From Actinorhabdospora filicis (GTDB taxonomy: Bacteria; Actinomycetota; Actinomycetes; Mycobacteriales; Micromonosporaceae): a stretch of 64,000 nucleotides of DNA. Both the position numbers and the translations under genes were made by a program. This document shows, in pieces, positions 16,702 to 24,232 of this stretch; within the stretch, counting starts at the first letter, position 1; the number at the start of each line of letters is the position of its first letter. Below the pieces are notes generated by a model. That model saw only the letters and a list, made by a program, of their open reading frames with translations, had not been told where the DNA came from and ran no database searches. The stretch lies in NCBI RefSeq assembly GCF_030269765.1, contig NZ_BSTX01000004.1, positions 788,518 through 852,517 on the forward strand. The letters run 5' to 3'.

Positions 16702-18999
16702 GTGGACGAACGGCGGGAGTCGCGGGCCGGGCGCTGGTTAAGCCGCCTGCGGCCCTCCTCGGTGCGCATCCGCACCAAACTCGCCCTCATGCTGCTCATC
16801 CCGGTGCTCGCCCTGGCCGGGATCTCGTCGGTGCGCCTGGGCGACTCCGCCGACGAGGCCTCGGTGGCGGCCAAGACCGAGGACCTGGTGCGCCTGGCCG
16901 ACACCACCGCCCGGCTCATCCGGGCGATGCAGGACGAGCGCACGCAGGCCGCCGTCCAGGTCTTCAAGGAGAACGCCGTCCTGGGCCAGACCCTCGACGG
17001 CTTCGAGGCCGCCGTCATCGCCTCCAACGAGCGCCTCAAGGAGTTCGACGCCGCCCGCGCCACCTTCGCCGACGATCCCGTCGTCAAACCGCTGCTGGAC
17101 TCGGCGTCCAAGCCGCTGTCGCGACTGGCGGTGGTGCGCGCCGCCGCCCACGGCGACATCGAGCGCGTCCACCTGACCGTCTACAGTGCCGCCGTCAGCC
17201 GCCTGGTCGGCGTCCTCGACCACGCCGTGGACGAGGCCGAGGCCCCGCTCAACCAGAACCTGCGCGCCGCCGCGCTGCTGGCCACCGCCGACGAGAGCTC
17301 CGAGCGGCTGCGCGTCCTGAGCCTCGGCCTGGTCGACGGGCAGCCCCTGGACGCCTCGTACCGCCCGATCATGGAACTCATCGGCGACCGCGAGCGCGCC
17401 CTCACCGAGTACCGGCGCATCAGCGCCGAGGGCACCGGCTTCGAGTCGGGCGGCCTGGGCGCCAAGGACGCCCGCCCGGCCAACGCCTTCGAGCAGAAGG
17501 TGGCCACATCCCGTTCGCACGAGGCGATCGCGGTCGGCCACGCGGCCCTCATGGTCGCCTTCGACGCCCGCCACGCCGCCACCACCGCCGCGATCGACAC
17601 GGTCTTCCTGCGGACCGTGGAACGCGCCGAGGTCATCCGCGAGGACGTGACCCGGCGGGTGCTCATCGAGGGCGGCCTGGTCGTGTTCACCCTCGTCCTG
17701 GCCGTGCTGATCGGGCTGTGGCTCGGTCGCTCGGTGACCCGGGGCCTGCGGCGGCTGCGCGACTCGGCCCGCCGGGTGGCCCGCCACGAGCTGCCCACCG
17801 CCGTCCGCCAGGTCGACGAGCAGCGCGACCTGACCGGGCTGACGCCCGAGGAGTTCGCCGAGCGCACCACCCCGCCCCTGCGGGAGGCCGGATCCGATGA
17901 GCTGGCCGAGGTGGCCGGCGCGTTCAACATGGTCCACCGCGAGGCGATCCGGGTCGCGGCGCAGCAGGCGATGCTGCGCGTCCACATCGGCGCGATGTTC
18001 GTCCGCCTCGCCCGGCGCGGGCACAGCCTCACCGGCCGCCTCACCGCCGAACTGGACGCCGCCGAGCTCAATGAGCAGGACCCCGACCAGCTGGAGCGCC
18101 TCTTCCGGCTCGACCACCTGGTGTCCCTCCAGGGCCGCGCCAATGACAGCCTGCTGGTCCTCGGCGGCGCCTCGGCGGCGAAGGTCCGGCGCTCCAACGA
18201 GAGCCTGTCCGACGTCTTGCGCGCCGCGCAGAGCCACACCGAGCACTACACCCGGGTCAACTACTCCACAGTGGACGACGGGATCTGGATCAAGCCCGGC
18301 GTGGTCGACGACGCCGTCCAGCTGCTCGCCGAGCTCATCGACAACGCCACGCGCTACTCCAACAGCCCCGCCACGGTCTCGGCGCGGTTCCTCGCCGACC
18401 ACGTCGCCGTGGAGGTCACCGACCAGGGCATCGGCATCGCGCCGGAACGGCTGGCGCGCTTCAACGAGCGCCTCACCGGAGCGTCCCCATTGGACCTGGA
18501 GTCGCTCCAGGCGATGGGGCTCACCGTGGTCGGCATGCTCGCCGGGCGGCACGGCATCGCCGTCCGGCTCGTCCCCGGCGGCGAGAAGGGCATCCGCGTG
18601 GAGGTGACCATTCCCGGCTCGCTGGTGGACTTCGAGCCCTCGCCGGAGCACCAGCGCCGCCTCGGCGAGCCCGCCACCGTCCCCGTCCGGCGGGAGGCGC
18701 CGCTGTTCCGGCGGGGTGGCGAGCGCCGAGCACCATCGATCGTGGACACCGAAGTCCTGCCCGTCATCCACTTCGAGCGACGGCCGGCCACCGCCGAGCC
18801 CGTCGAGATCGGACCCGACGGCCTGCCCCGCCGGCGGCCCATGACCTCATACGGCTCGGCGACACCGAGCCCCAACCCGCCAGCAACCGGCCCCATCCGC
18901 CGCGACCCGGCCGCGATCGGCGCGACGTACGTCGCGTACGCCCGGGGCCTCACCGGAAGCCGCAACGGCCGGAACAACGAACCGAGGACCACCACGTGA
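16702..18999 (+). CDS. Conservon-type sensor histidine kinase with nitrate/nitrite-sensing (NIT) domain
   Basis: From GTG 16702 (AAGGAG seven bases upstream) it has 765 residues; GTG 16666, which also has AAGGA, is possible. There is a TM at about residues 25-45, an extracytoplasmic NIT-like helical domain (DERTQAAVQVFKE and following), a second TM near residue 320 (VVFTLVLAVLIGLWLG), then a HAMP region. The C-terminus has an HATPase with LLAELIDNATRYS, VEVTDQGIGI and GLTVVGMLAGRHGI, and a basic disordered tail. Like CvnA proteins, it lacks a normal phosphoacceptor His motif. The stop overlaps the roadblock gene (GTGA). Confidence 0.87.
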   Translation: MDERRESRAGRWLSRLRPSSVRIRTKLALMLLIPVLALAGISSVRLGDSADEASVAAKTEDLVRLADTTARLIRAMQDERTQAAVQVFKENAVLGQTLDGFEAAVIASNERLKEFDAARATFADDPVVKPLLDSASKPLSRLAVVRAAAHGDIERVHLTVYSAAVSRLVGVLDHAVDEAEAPLNQNLRAAALLATADESSERLRVLSLGLVDGQPLDASYRPIMELIGDRERALTEYRRISAEGTGFESGGLGAKDARPANAFEQKVATSRSHEAIAVGHAALMVAFDARHAATTAAIDTVFLRTVERAEVIREDVTRRVLIEGGLVVFTLVLAVLIGLWLGRSVTRGLRRLRDSARRVARHELPTAVRQVDEQRDLTGLTPEEFAERTTPPLREAGSDELAEVAGAFNMVHREAIRVAAQQAMLRVHIGAMFVRLARRGHSLTGRLTAELDAAELNEQDPDQLERLFRLDHLVSLQGRANDSLLVLGGASAAKVRRSNESLSDVLRAAQSHTEHYTRVNYSTVDDGIWIKPGVVDDAVQLLAELIDNATRYSNSPATVSARFLADHVAVEVTDQGIGIAPERLARFNERLTGASPLDLESLQAMGLTVVGMLAGRHGIAVRLVPGGEKGIRVEVTIPGSLVDFEPSPEHQRRLGEPATVPVRREAPLFRRGGERRAPSIVDTEVLPVIHFERRPATAEPVEIGPDGLPRRRPMTSYGSATPSPNPPATGPIRRDPAAIGATYVAYARGLTGSRNGRNNEPRTTT

Positions 19000-19400
19000 C
19001 CACCAGCTTCAACGTCGACTTCCTGGTCAACGACTTCGTCGCACGCGTCCCGCACGTGTCACACGTGATCGCCGTGGCCGCCGACGGGCTCCTGATCGCG
19101 GCCAACCACGAACTGCCCCGCGAAGAGGCCGAGCGACTGGCGGCCATCGCCTCGGGACTCACCAGCCTCCTCGCCGGCGCGGCGCGGTCGATGCGAGCCG
19201 ACCCGGTGATCAGCAACCTGACGGAGATGAACGGCGGCTACATGTTCTCGATGGCGGTGTCGAACGGGGCCAGCCTGCTGGCCCTGGCGGGCTTCGGCTG
19301 CGACATCGGGCAGGTCGCGCACGAACTGGCCGACCTGATCAACAAGGTGGGCCCGGCGCTGACCCCGCAGGCCCGGCACAACATGAGGGTGGACTACTAG
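18996..19400 (+). CDS. Roadblock/LC7 domain protein (CvnB type)
   Basis: It has 134 residues with a GTG start that overlaps the kinase stop by four bases. The roadblock fold is clear from VNDFVARVPHVSHVIAVAADGLLIAANHELPREEAERLAAIASGLTS, given here only as segments VPHVSHVIAVAADG and PREEAERLAAIASG, and FSMAVSNGASLLALAGFGCDIGQVAHELADL. In conservons CvnB works with CvnA, the DUF742 protein CvnC and the small GTPase CvnD. Here CvnC and CvnD do not follow, so the locus is only CvnA-CvnB. Confidence 0.88.
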   Translation: MTTSFNVDFLVNDFVARVPHVSHVIAVAADGLLIAANHELPREEAERLAAIASGLTSLLAGAARSMRADPVISNLTEMNGGYMFSMAVSNGASLLALAGFGCDIGQVAHELADLINKVGPALTPQARHNMRVDY

Positions 19401-19516
19401 GACGGCACGGGACGACCGGCTCCATGGGTGTGACGGTGGCCCGAACGGGATCGGGTCGCGAGCCGGACGAGCCGCCGACCGCGATGGGCCCGGCCGCGCG
19501 TCCTCCCGGCGGGCGG

Positions 19517-19550
19517 CGGGGCCGCGGTCCCTCCGGAACCGCGACCCCGC
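19517..19550. terminator. Imperfect hairpin after the conservon pair
   Basis: GCGGGGCCGCGGTC pairs imperfectly with AACCGCGACCCCGC across an 6-base loop, between the roadblock gene and the convergent 19575 gene. Confidence 0.5.
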
Positions 19551-19574
19551 CACCTCACCCGGTCGGGCGGGGTC

Positions 19575-19979
19575 TCAGGCAGGGCTGTTGTGGTAGGCCG
19601 CGACCTTCCACTCCCCGTCCGCTCCATTGGCGCGGATCAGCGTCCAGGTCGCCACGACCCAGCGGCCCTCCGGCACCTCCCCGGCCCCGGCGAACTCCTC
19701 CCCGGCGAACACGATCGCGTTGCGCGCGGTCACCACGGCGGTGCCCTCGGCGGGGAACCGGACCGAGATGTACTCGCCGTCCACGTGGGAGTCCTTGAGG
19801 GGACCGGCGAAGCTCTCCGCCATCCGCTCGCCGATCTCGGCGGCCCCGGCGCGGTACACGCCGGGCATGACGGAGGTAGCGTCGTCCAGGAACCGCGCGG
19901 CGAAGGCGGCGGCGTCGTTTCGCGTCCACGCCTCGTACACGGCGTCGATGGTGGCCAGGGCGGCCTTCTCGTCGTTCAT
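19575..19979 (-). CDS. SgcJ/EcaC-type SnoaL-like (DUF4440) protein
   Basis: The ATG at 19979 follows AGGAGGAGACAG and gives 134 residues. The cystatin-like fold is suggested by IDAVYEAWTRNDAAAFAARFLDDATSVMPG, and WTLIRANGADGEWKVAAYHNSP at the end. SgcJ/EcaC proteins occur near enediyne and other pathways, but also as stand-alone proteins of unknown activity. It is divergent from the ECF sigma factor at 20063 with 83 bases between, so the two may share regulation. Confidence 0.75.
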   Translation of the reverse strand: MNDEKAALATIDAVYEAWTRNDAAAFAARFLDDATSVMPGVYRAGAAEIGERMAESFAGPLKDSHVDGEYISVRFPAEGTAVVTARNAIVFAGEEFAGAGEVPEGRWVVATWTLIRANGADGEWKVAAYHNSPA

Positions 19980-20062
19980 CTGTCTCCTCCTAGAAACGGG
20001 TTTCGGAGGTATCTACCGGCGGGCGGTGGCGAACTCATCGGTCCCGCGCTAGAAATCTTCGG

Positions 20063-20950
20063 GTGGACGACTTCGAGCGCTACCGCCGCGAGCTCACCGC
20101 GCACTGCTACCGCATGCTCGGCACGCCCGAGGACGCCGAGGACCTCGTCCAGGAGACCTACCTGCGCGCCTGGCGCGCCCGCGGCGACTACGACGCCTCG
20201 CGCGCCTCGTTCCGCACCTGGCTCTACCGGATCGCCACCAACGCCTGCCTGACCGCGCTGCGCTCGCGGGGGCGGCGTCCGCTGCCGATGGACCTCGCCG
20301 CGCCCGACGAGGACCCCCACGGCCCGCTGCGCCCGGGTGAGGTGCCGTGGCTGGCGCCGTTCCCGTGCGACCCGGCCGAGGAGGCCGCCGCGCGGGGGAG
20401 CATGCGCCTGGCGTTCGTGGCGTCGGTGCAGTACCTGCCCGCCAGGCAGCGGGCGGTGCTGCTGCTGCGCGACGTCCTCGACTTCCCCGCCGCCGAGGTG
20501 GCGGTGCTGCTGGAGACCTCGGTCGCCGCTGTGAACAGTGCGCTCCAGCGCGCCCGCGCCCGCGTCGGGCGCCTCGCCGAGCACGACGTGGACGCCACCG
20601 CCGCCCGCGAGGTCGTCGACCGCTACGTCGCCGCCTTCGAGGCCGCCGACGTCGAGGGACTGTCCCGGCTCCTGGCGCGCGACGCGATCCTGGAGATGCC
20701 GCCGGTGCTCAACTGGCTCATCGGCCGCGCGCACTACGCGTCCTTCATCGAACGCGTCTACGGCATGGCCGGCACCGAGTGGCGGATGCTCCCGGTGTGG
20801 GCGAACGGCCAGCCGGGCGTGGCCGCCTACGCGGCGGGCGTCGCGCACTCGCTTCAGGTGTTCGACGTGCGGGACGCCCGCGTCGCGCGCAACACGGTGT
20901 GGGTCGTCCCGGAGCTCTTCGGGCGCTTCGGGCTGCCGGAGCGGTTGTGA
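20063..20950 (+). CDS. SigJ/RpoE-type ECF sigma factor with C-terminal SnoaL-like domain
   Basis: It has 295 residues with a GTG start. Region 2 (YRRELTAHCYRMLGTPEDAEDLVQETYLRAW) and region 4 (YLPARQRAVLLLRDVLDFPAAEVAVLLETSVAAVNSALQRAR) are followed from about residue 180 by a SnoaL-like domain (VVDRYVAAFEAADVEGLSRLLARDAILEMP). This is the TIGR02960/ECF41-like architecture, where the C-terminal domain itself tunes sigma activity rather than a separate anti-sigma. The cognate target is often an adjacent oxidoreductase or decarboxylase; here the adjacent divergent gene is an SgcJ-like protein. Confidence 0.87.
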   Translation: MDDFERYRRELTAHCYRMLGTPEDAEDLVQETYLRAWRARGDYDASRASFRTWLYRIATNACLTALRSRGRRPLPMDLAAPDEDPHGPLRPGEVPWLAPFPCDPAEEAAARGSMRLAFVASVQYLPARQRAVLLLRDVLDFPAAEVAVLLETSVAAVNSALQRARARVGRLAEHDVDATAAREVVDRYVAAFEAADVEGLSRLLARDAILEMPPVLNWLIGRAHYASFIERVYGMAGTEWRMLPVWANGQPGVAAYAAGVAHSLQVFDVRDARVARNTVWVVPELFGRFGLPERL

Positions 20951-20955
20951 GAGGT

Positions 20956-20991
20956 GGGGAGCGGCGGACCCCCGTAGACCCGCCGCTCCCC
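20956..20991. terminator. Bidirectional terminator between the ECF gene and module 2
   Basis: GGGGAGCGGCGG pairs perfectly with CCGCCGCTCCCC around a 12-base loop, between the convergent genes ending at 20950 and 20996. Confidence 0.75.
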
Positions 20992-20995
20992 GGGT

Positions 20996-21982
20996 TCAGT
21001 AGACGATCACCTCGGGCAGGGAGCGCAGGATCTCGCCGAGCTGGGCGGCCGACAGCCTCGGGGGAGCGAGGGCGCCGTCGTCAAGGGTCCTCAGCCGGGT
21101 GCTCATCATGTACGCGTTCCCGTTGGGCAGATAGAGGATCGCGGTGTCGATACCGGCCCGGGCCTCGGTGCCGTTCGGAGGAGGGGTCCGCCGGGACTCG
21201 ATCGTCACCAGTTGTGCGCCATCGGCCAGGTCGGTGGTCGCGCACGTGTTGTCCCAGTCGCCCACGATGTACCCGTCGGCGACCCATGAGGTGTAGTCGT
21301 CGCAGGTGTACAAGTAGGCGGCACTTCTGACCTCCCCGTGGCCGTTGTCGCTCGCGGACGTGGGGCCGCGCTTGAAGGAGCCCTTCGACACCGCCTCGAA
21401 GCTGAAGTAGCCGTTCACCTCCGGCCTGCCGGAGGTCGGATACGGGCCGGGGCGCAGGTCCAGCACGCCACCCTGGTAGGCGACCTGCTCGGAGAGCCTG
21501 GCGTTCCAGCGGGCGACCATGTCGGTGGTGAACGGGGTCGAGTCGAGTTCGAGTCCACCCAGCGATCGCCCGAAGGTGGAGTCGTCGTTGGGGTGGACGC
21601 CGTGATCACGAAGCCGGGCGAGCAGGGCCTCGTGGAGCCGGACCGTCTCCGGGTTGGTGGCGACCGCGTTCTCCGACCCGGGCTCGCTGATCCAGTGGGA
21701 CGGCGCGCTCAGGTCGAGGTCTTCGGGCAGTGGGAAGTCCGGCTGCGTTTTCGGCACCGGGCTGCCCGAGGTCGTCGGGTTCGGGTGGCCGTCCCGCCCC
21801 GGCAGGTTCCCGATGGCCACGGCGAGGGCCATCACCAGCGCCAAGGCCGCCGTCCCCATGACGGCGTAGCGCGAGCGCTTTCGCCTCCGGCCCCGGTCCA
21901 TCAGGCTCGCGGAGTCGATGATGATGTCGGGCGTGCAGTCCTCGAACTCCCGGTCCAGGCGGGCGCGCAGATCCTCGGTCAC
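20996..21982 (-). CDS. Probable membrane anti-sigma protein of SigE-family module 2
   Basis: The 328-residue protein starts MTEDLRARLDREFEDCTPDIIIDSASLMDRGRR (N-terminal about 45 residues cytoplasmic) and has one membrane helix (AVMGTAALALVMALAVAIGNL). Its ectodomain of about 260 residues has paired Cys in YTCDDY and DNTCATTD and ends SLPEVIVY. The start overlaps the sigma stop (ATGA). It is closely similar over its whole length to the product at 22574, indicating tandem duplication. It is inferred to be the membrane antagonist for the sigma factor at 21979-22482. Confidence 0.65.
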   Translation of the reverse strand: MTEDLRARLDREFEDCTPDIIIDSASLMDRGRRRKRSRYAVMGTAALALVMALAVAIGNLPGRDGHPNPTTSGSPVPKTQPDFPLPEDLDLSAPSHWISEPGSENAVATNPETVRLHEALLARLRDHGVHPNDDSTFGRSLGGLELDSTPFTTDMVARWNARLSEQVAYQGGVLDLRPGPYPTSGRPEVNGYFSFEAVSKGSFKRGPTSASDNGHGEVRSAAYLYTCDDYTSWVADGYIVGDWDNTCATTDLADGAQLVTIESRRTPPPNGTEARAGIDTAILYLPNGNAYMMSTRLRTLDDGALAPPRLSAAQLGEILRSLPEVIVY

Positions 21983-22482
21983 GTCGCGCTCCCTTCAAAG
22001 CCGGGCTCGCCCAGCAGGTCGCGCAGGGTGCTCAGGCCGCGCATCGTCAGGTTCTTCGCCGCGCCCGTGGAGCACCCCAGGATCGTCGCGGTCTGCTCGA
22101 CCGTGTGGTCCTCCCAGAAGCGCAGGACGACCGCCGCCCGCTGCCGCTTCGGCAGCCGCAGCAGCGCCGAGATCAGCACCAGCCGCTCCTCGGGCGCGTC
22201 GGGCGTGACGGGACGCTCGGGGAGCACGTCGGTGGTCTTCTCCCGCCGGAAACGGAAGAGCCGGTGCTCGTCGATGAGCGCGTTGACGATGATCCGCCGG
22301 ACGTAGGCGTCCAGCGACTTGCGCCTGGCCCGGTTCCAGTTGGCGTACAGGCGCACCAGCGCGGTCTGCACGACGTCCTCGGCGCGATGCCAGTCGGCGC
22401 AGCAGAGATAGGCGAAGCGGCACAGTCTGCGGGTGTGGGCGGCGACGTAGTCGCGGTAGTCGCGGTCCTGCTCGGGTGTCAT
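21979..22482 (-). CDS. SigE-family ECF sigma factor, module 2
   Basis: It has 167 residues beginning MTPEQDRDYRDYVAAH. Region 2 is RLCRFAYLCCADWHRAEDVVQTALVRLYANW and region 4 is LLRLPKRQRAAVVLRFWEDHTVEQTATILGCSTGAAKNL, both intact. It is a near-duplicate of the product at 23539-24030, with the same initial dozen residues. It overlaps its probable antagonist downstream. Its promoter motif (22516-22542) matches those of modules 1 and 3. Confidence 0.9.
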   Translation of the reverse strand: MTPEQDRDYRDYVAAHTRRLCRFAYLCCADWHRAEDVVQTALVRLYANWNRARRKSLDAYVRRIIVNALIDEHRLFRFRREKTTDVLPERPVTPDAPEERLVLISALLRLPKRQRAAVVLRFWEDHTVEQTATILGCSTGAAKNLTMRGLSTLRDLLGEPGFEGSAT

Positions 22483-22515
22483 GGGCGCCTCGGGTTCCGG
22501 TGGGGTCGGCGGAGG

Positions 22516-22542
22516 ATACGAGGTGGGGACCCGGGAAGGTCA
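22516..22542 (-). promoter_or_regulatory. ECF-type promoter of module 2
   Basis: TGACC, a 16-base spacer and TCGTAT lie 34 bases upstream of the sigma gene start. The bases around it (CACCTCGTATCC) are also conserved in module 3. Confidence 0.65.
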
Positions 22543-22573
22543 CGCTCGCGCGCCGACCTCTCCGGGCCCGGGG

Positions 22574-23542
22574 TCAGTAGATGATCACTTCGGGGAGGGA
22601 TCGGAGGAGCTCGCCGAGCTCGGCGGCGGGGATGGTCGGATCCCGCAGAACCTTCTCGGCCACATGGCCGAACACGTTCGTGATCATGTAGGCGTTCCCG
22701 TTGGCCAGGAACAGGATCGCGGTGTCACTGCCGCGCGGGCCCTCGTTGCCGCGCCCGATCGTGCGCGACTCGATCGTCACCAGTTGCCCGCCATCGGGCA
22801 GGTCGGTGGTGACACACGTGTTGTCCACGTCGCCCATGACATAGCCGTCGCCGACCTTGTCGGCGTAGTCGTCGCAGGTGTAGAGGTGCACCGAGCTGGA
22901 GGTCATGCTGTGCCCGTCGAAACCGATGGAGCCGGGGCCGCGTTCGAACGAGCCCTTGGGCAGTGCCTGGACGTCGAAGGAGTCGATGAAGTCGGCTCGC
23001 CCGTCCGGGCCCGTGCCGGGCGACAGGTTGCTGATGACTCCCGTGTAGATCAGCCTCGTCGTGAGCATCCGGTCCCAGCGCGCCTGCTGGTCGCCGCGTG
23101 TATCGGCCGACTCGGCCTCCAGGCCATCCCGGTATCGCATCAGGTGCCCGTCGGGGTTGGCTCCGTGGGCGCGCAGCCGGTCCAGCAGCGCCTCCTGCAA
23201 CCGGGTCATCTCGGGGTTGTCGGGCAGGTCCTCGATGCCGGGCGGGCCGACCCAGTGGTAGACCTCCTCGGGAGCCAGATCCCCCGGCAGCGGAAACTCC
23301 GGCTGCGCCACCGGCACCGGGCTCCCGGAGGTCGTCGGGTTCGGCGTCCCGCCCCGGCCCGGCAGGTTCCCGACCACCACGACCAGCGCCATCACCAGCG
23401 CCAGCGCCGCCGTCCCCGCCACGGCGTAGCGGGACCGCTTCCTCCTCTTCCCGCGCTCCATCAAGCCGGCCGAGTCGATGATGATGTCGGGCGTGCAGTC
23501 CTCGAACTCCCGGTCGAGGCGCGTTCGCAGGTCCTCGGTCAC
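22574..23542 (-). CDS. Probable membrane anti-sigma protein of SigE-family module 3
   Basis: The 322-residue protein is a paralogue of the 20996 product: same MTEDL N-terminus with FEDCTPDIIIDSAGLM, one membrane helix (AVAGTAALALVMALVVVVG) and an ectodomain with YTCDDYADKVGDGYVMGD, DNTCVTTDLPDGGQLVTIES and a C-terminal SLPEVIIY. The start overlaps the sigma stop by four bases. The N-terminal half and the two Cys of the ectodomain are the best-conserved parts between paralogues, whereas the middle of the ectodomain has diverged, as expected if they read different signals. Confidence 0.65.
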   Translation of the reverse strand: MTEDLRTRLDREFEDCTPDIIIDSAGLMERGKRRKRSRYAVAGTAALALVMALVVVVGNLPGRGGTPNPTTSGSPVPVAQPEFPLPGDLAPEEVYHWVGPPGIEDLPDNPEMTRLQEALLDRLRAHGANPDGHLMRYRDGLEAESADTRGDQQARWDRMLTTRLIYTGVISNLSPGTGPDGRADFIDSFDVQALPKGSFERGPGSIGFDGHSMTSSSVHLYTCDDYADKVGDGYVMGDVDNTCVTTDLPDGGQLVTIESRTIGRGNEGPRGSDTAILFLANGNAYMITNVFGHVAEKVLRDPTIPAAELGELLRSLPEVIIY

Positions 23543-24030
23543 GATGTCGCTCCTTCGGCGATCACGAGGGACGGGTCCGCCAGCAGCCCGCGCAGGGCCG
23601 CGACGCCCCGCTCGGCAAGGTTCTCGGCGGCGCCGGTCGAGCAGCCCAGGACGGACGCCGCCCGCTCGGCGGGCAGGCCCTCCCAGAAGCGCAGGACGAC
23701 CGCCGCCCGCTGCCGCTTCGGCAGGCGCAGCAGCGCCGAGATCAGGACCGGCTCGTCGCCGGGCTCGGGCGGGACGTCGGGGATCGGCTCCCGGCGGAGG
23801 CGGAGGAAGCCGCGCTCGCCGATCAGCGCGGCCACGATGAGCCGCCGGACGTAGACGTCCGGTGTGGTGCGCCGGGCACGGTTCCAGCTCGCGTACAGGC
23901 GCACCAGCGCGGTCTGGACGACGTCCTCGGCGCGACGCCAGTCGGCGCAGCAGAGGTAGGCGAAGCGGCAGAGCCGTCGTGTGTGTGCGACCACGTAGTC
24001 GCGGTAGTCGCGGTCTTGCTCGGGTGTCAT
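23539..24030 (-). CDS. SigE-family ECF sigma factor, module 3
   Basis: ATG 24030 (MTPEQDRDYRDYVVAH) gives 163 residues; the upstream frame extension is the promoter region. Region 2 is RLCRFAYLCCADWRRAEDVVQTALVRLY. Region 4 (LLRLPKRQRAAVVLRFWEGLPAERAASVLGCSTGAAENLAER) has a changed recognition part relative to module 2 (LPAERAAS in place of HTVEQTAT), and the region 2-4 linker is shorter. It may thus have diverged in promoter choice or be losing activity. The -10/-35 motif at 24063-24089 lies 33 bases upstream. Confidence 0.86.
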   Translation of the reverse strand: MTPEQDRDYRDYVVAHTRRLCRFAYLCCADWRRAEDVVQTALVRLYASWNRARRTTPDVYVRRLIVAALIGERGFLRLRREPIPDVPPEPGDEPVLISALLRLPKRQRAAVVLRFWEGLPAERAASVLGCSTGAAENLAERGVAALRGLLADPSLVIAEGATS

Positions 24031-24062
24031 GGGCGCCTCGGTTCGGGTGGGGTCGGCGGGGG

Positions 24063-24089
24063 ATACGAGGTGACGGTGGGCGGAGGTCA
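24063..24089 (-). promoter_or_regulatory. ECF-type promoter of module 3
   Basis: TGACC, a 16-base spacer and TCGTAT, 33 bases upstream of the sigma gene start, identical in both boxes to module 2. Confidence 0.65.
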
Positions 24090-24155
24090 CGCCGAGGGCC
24101 GGAAAAGAAGTGAATGACCTTTTTCTTCAGGTATCGGAAAAAATTCCCTTAGGTC

Positions 24156-24183
24156 CGTATCCCTCCGATCCCTTGATCGTTGA
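24156..24183 (+). promoter_or_regulatory. BldN-like promoter ahead of the secreted-protein locus
   Basis: CGTATC, a 16-base spacer and CGTTGA closely fit the Streptomyces BldN consensus (CGnAAC and CGTTGA with 15-16 bases between), with one mismatch in the -35. BldN is known to switch on chaplin and rodlin genes during aerial growth. The motif sits about 50 bases before the ATG of the first gene of a four-gene block of secreted proteins. Confidence 0.5.
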
Positions 24184-24232
24184 TCATTCCGGTAGCGCCG
24201 GAACGGCCGGCGCCGACAGTGAGCGAGCCATC

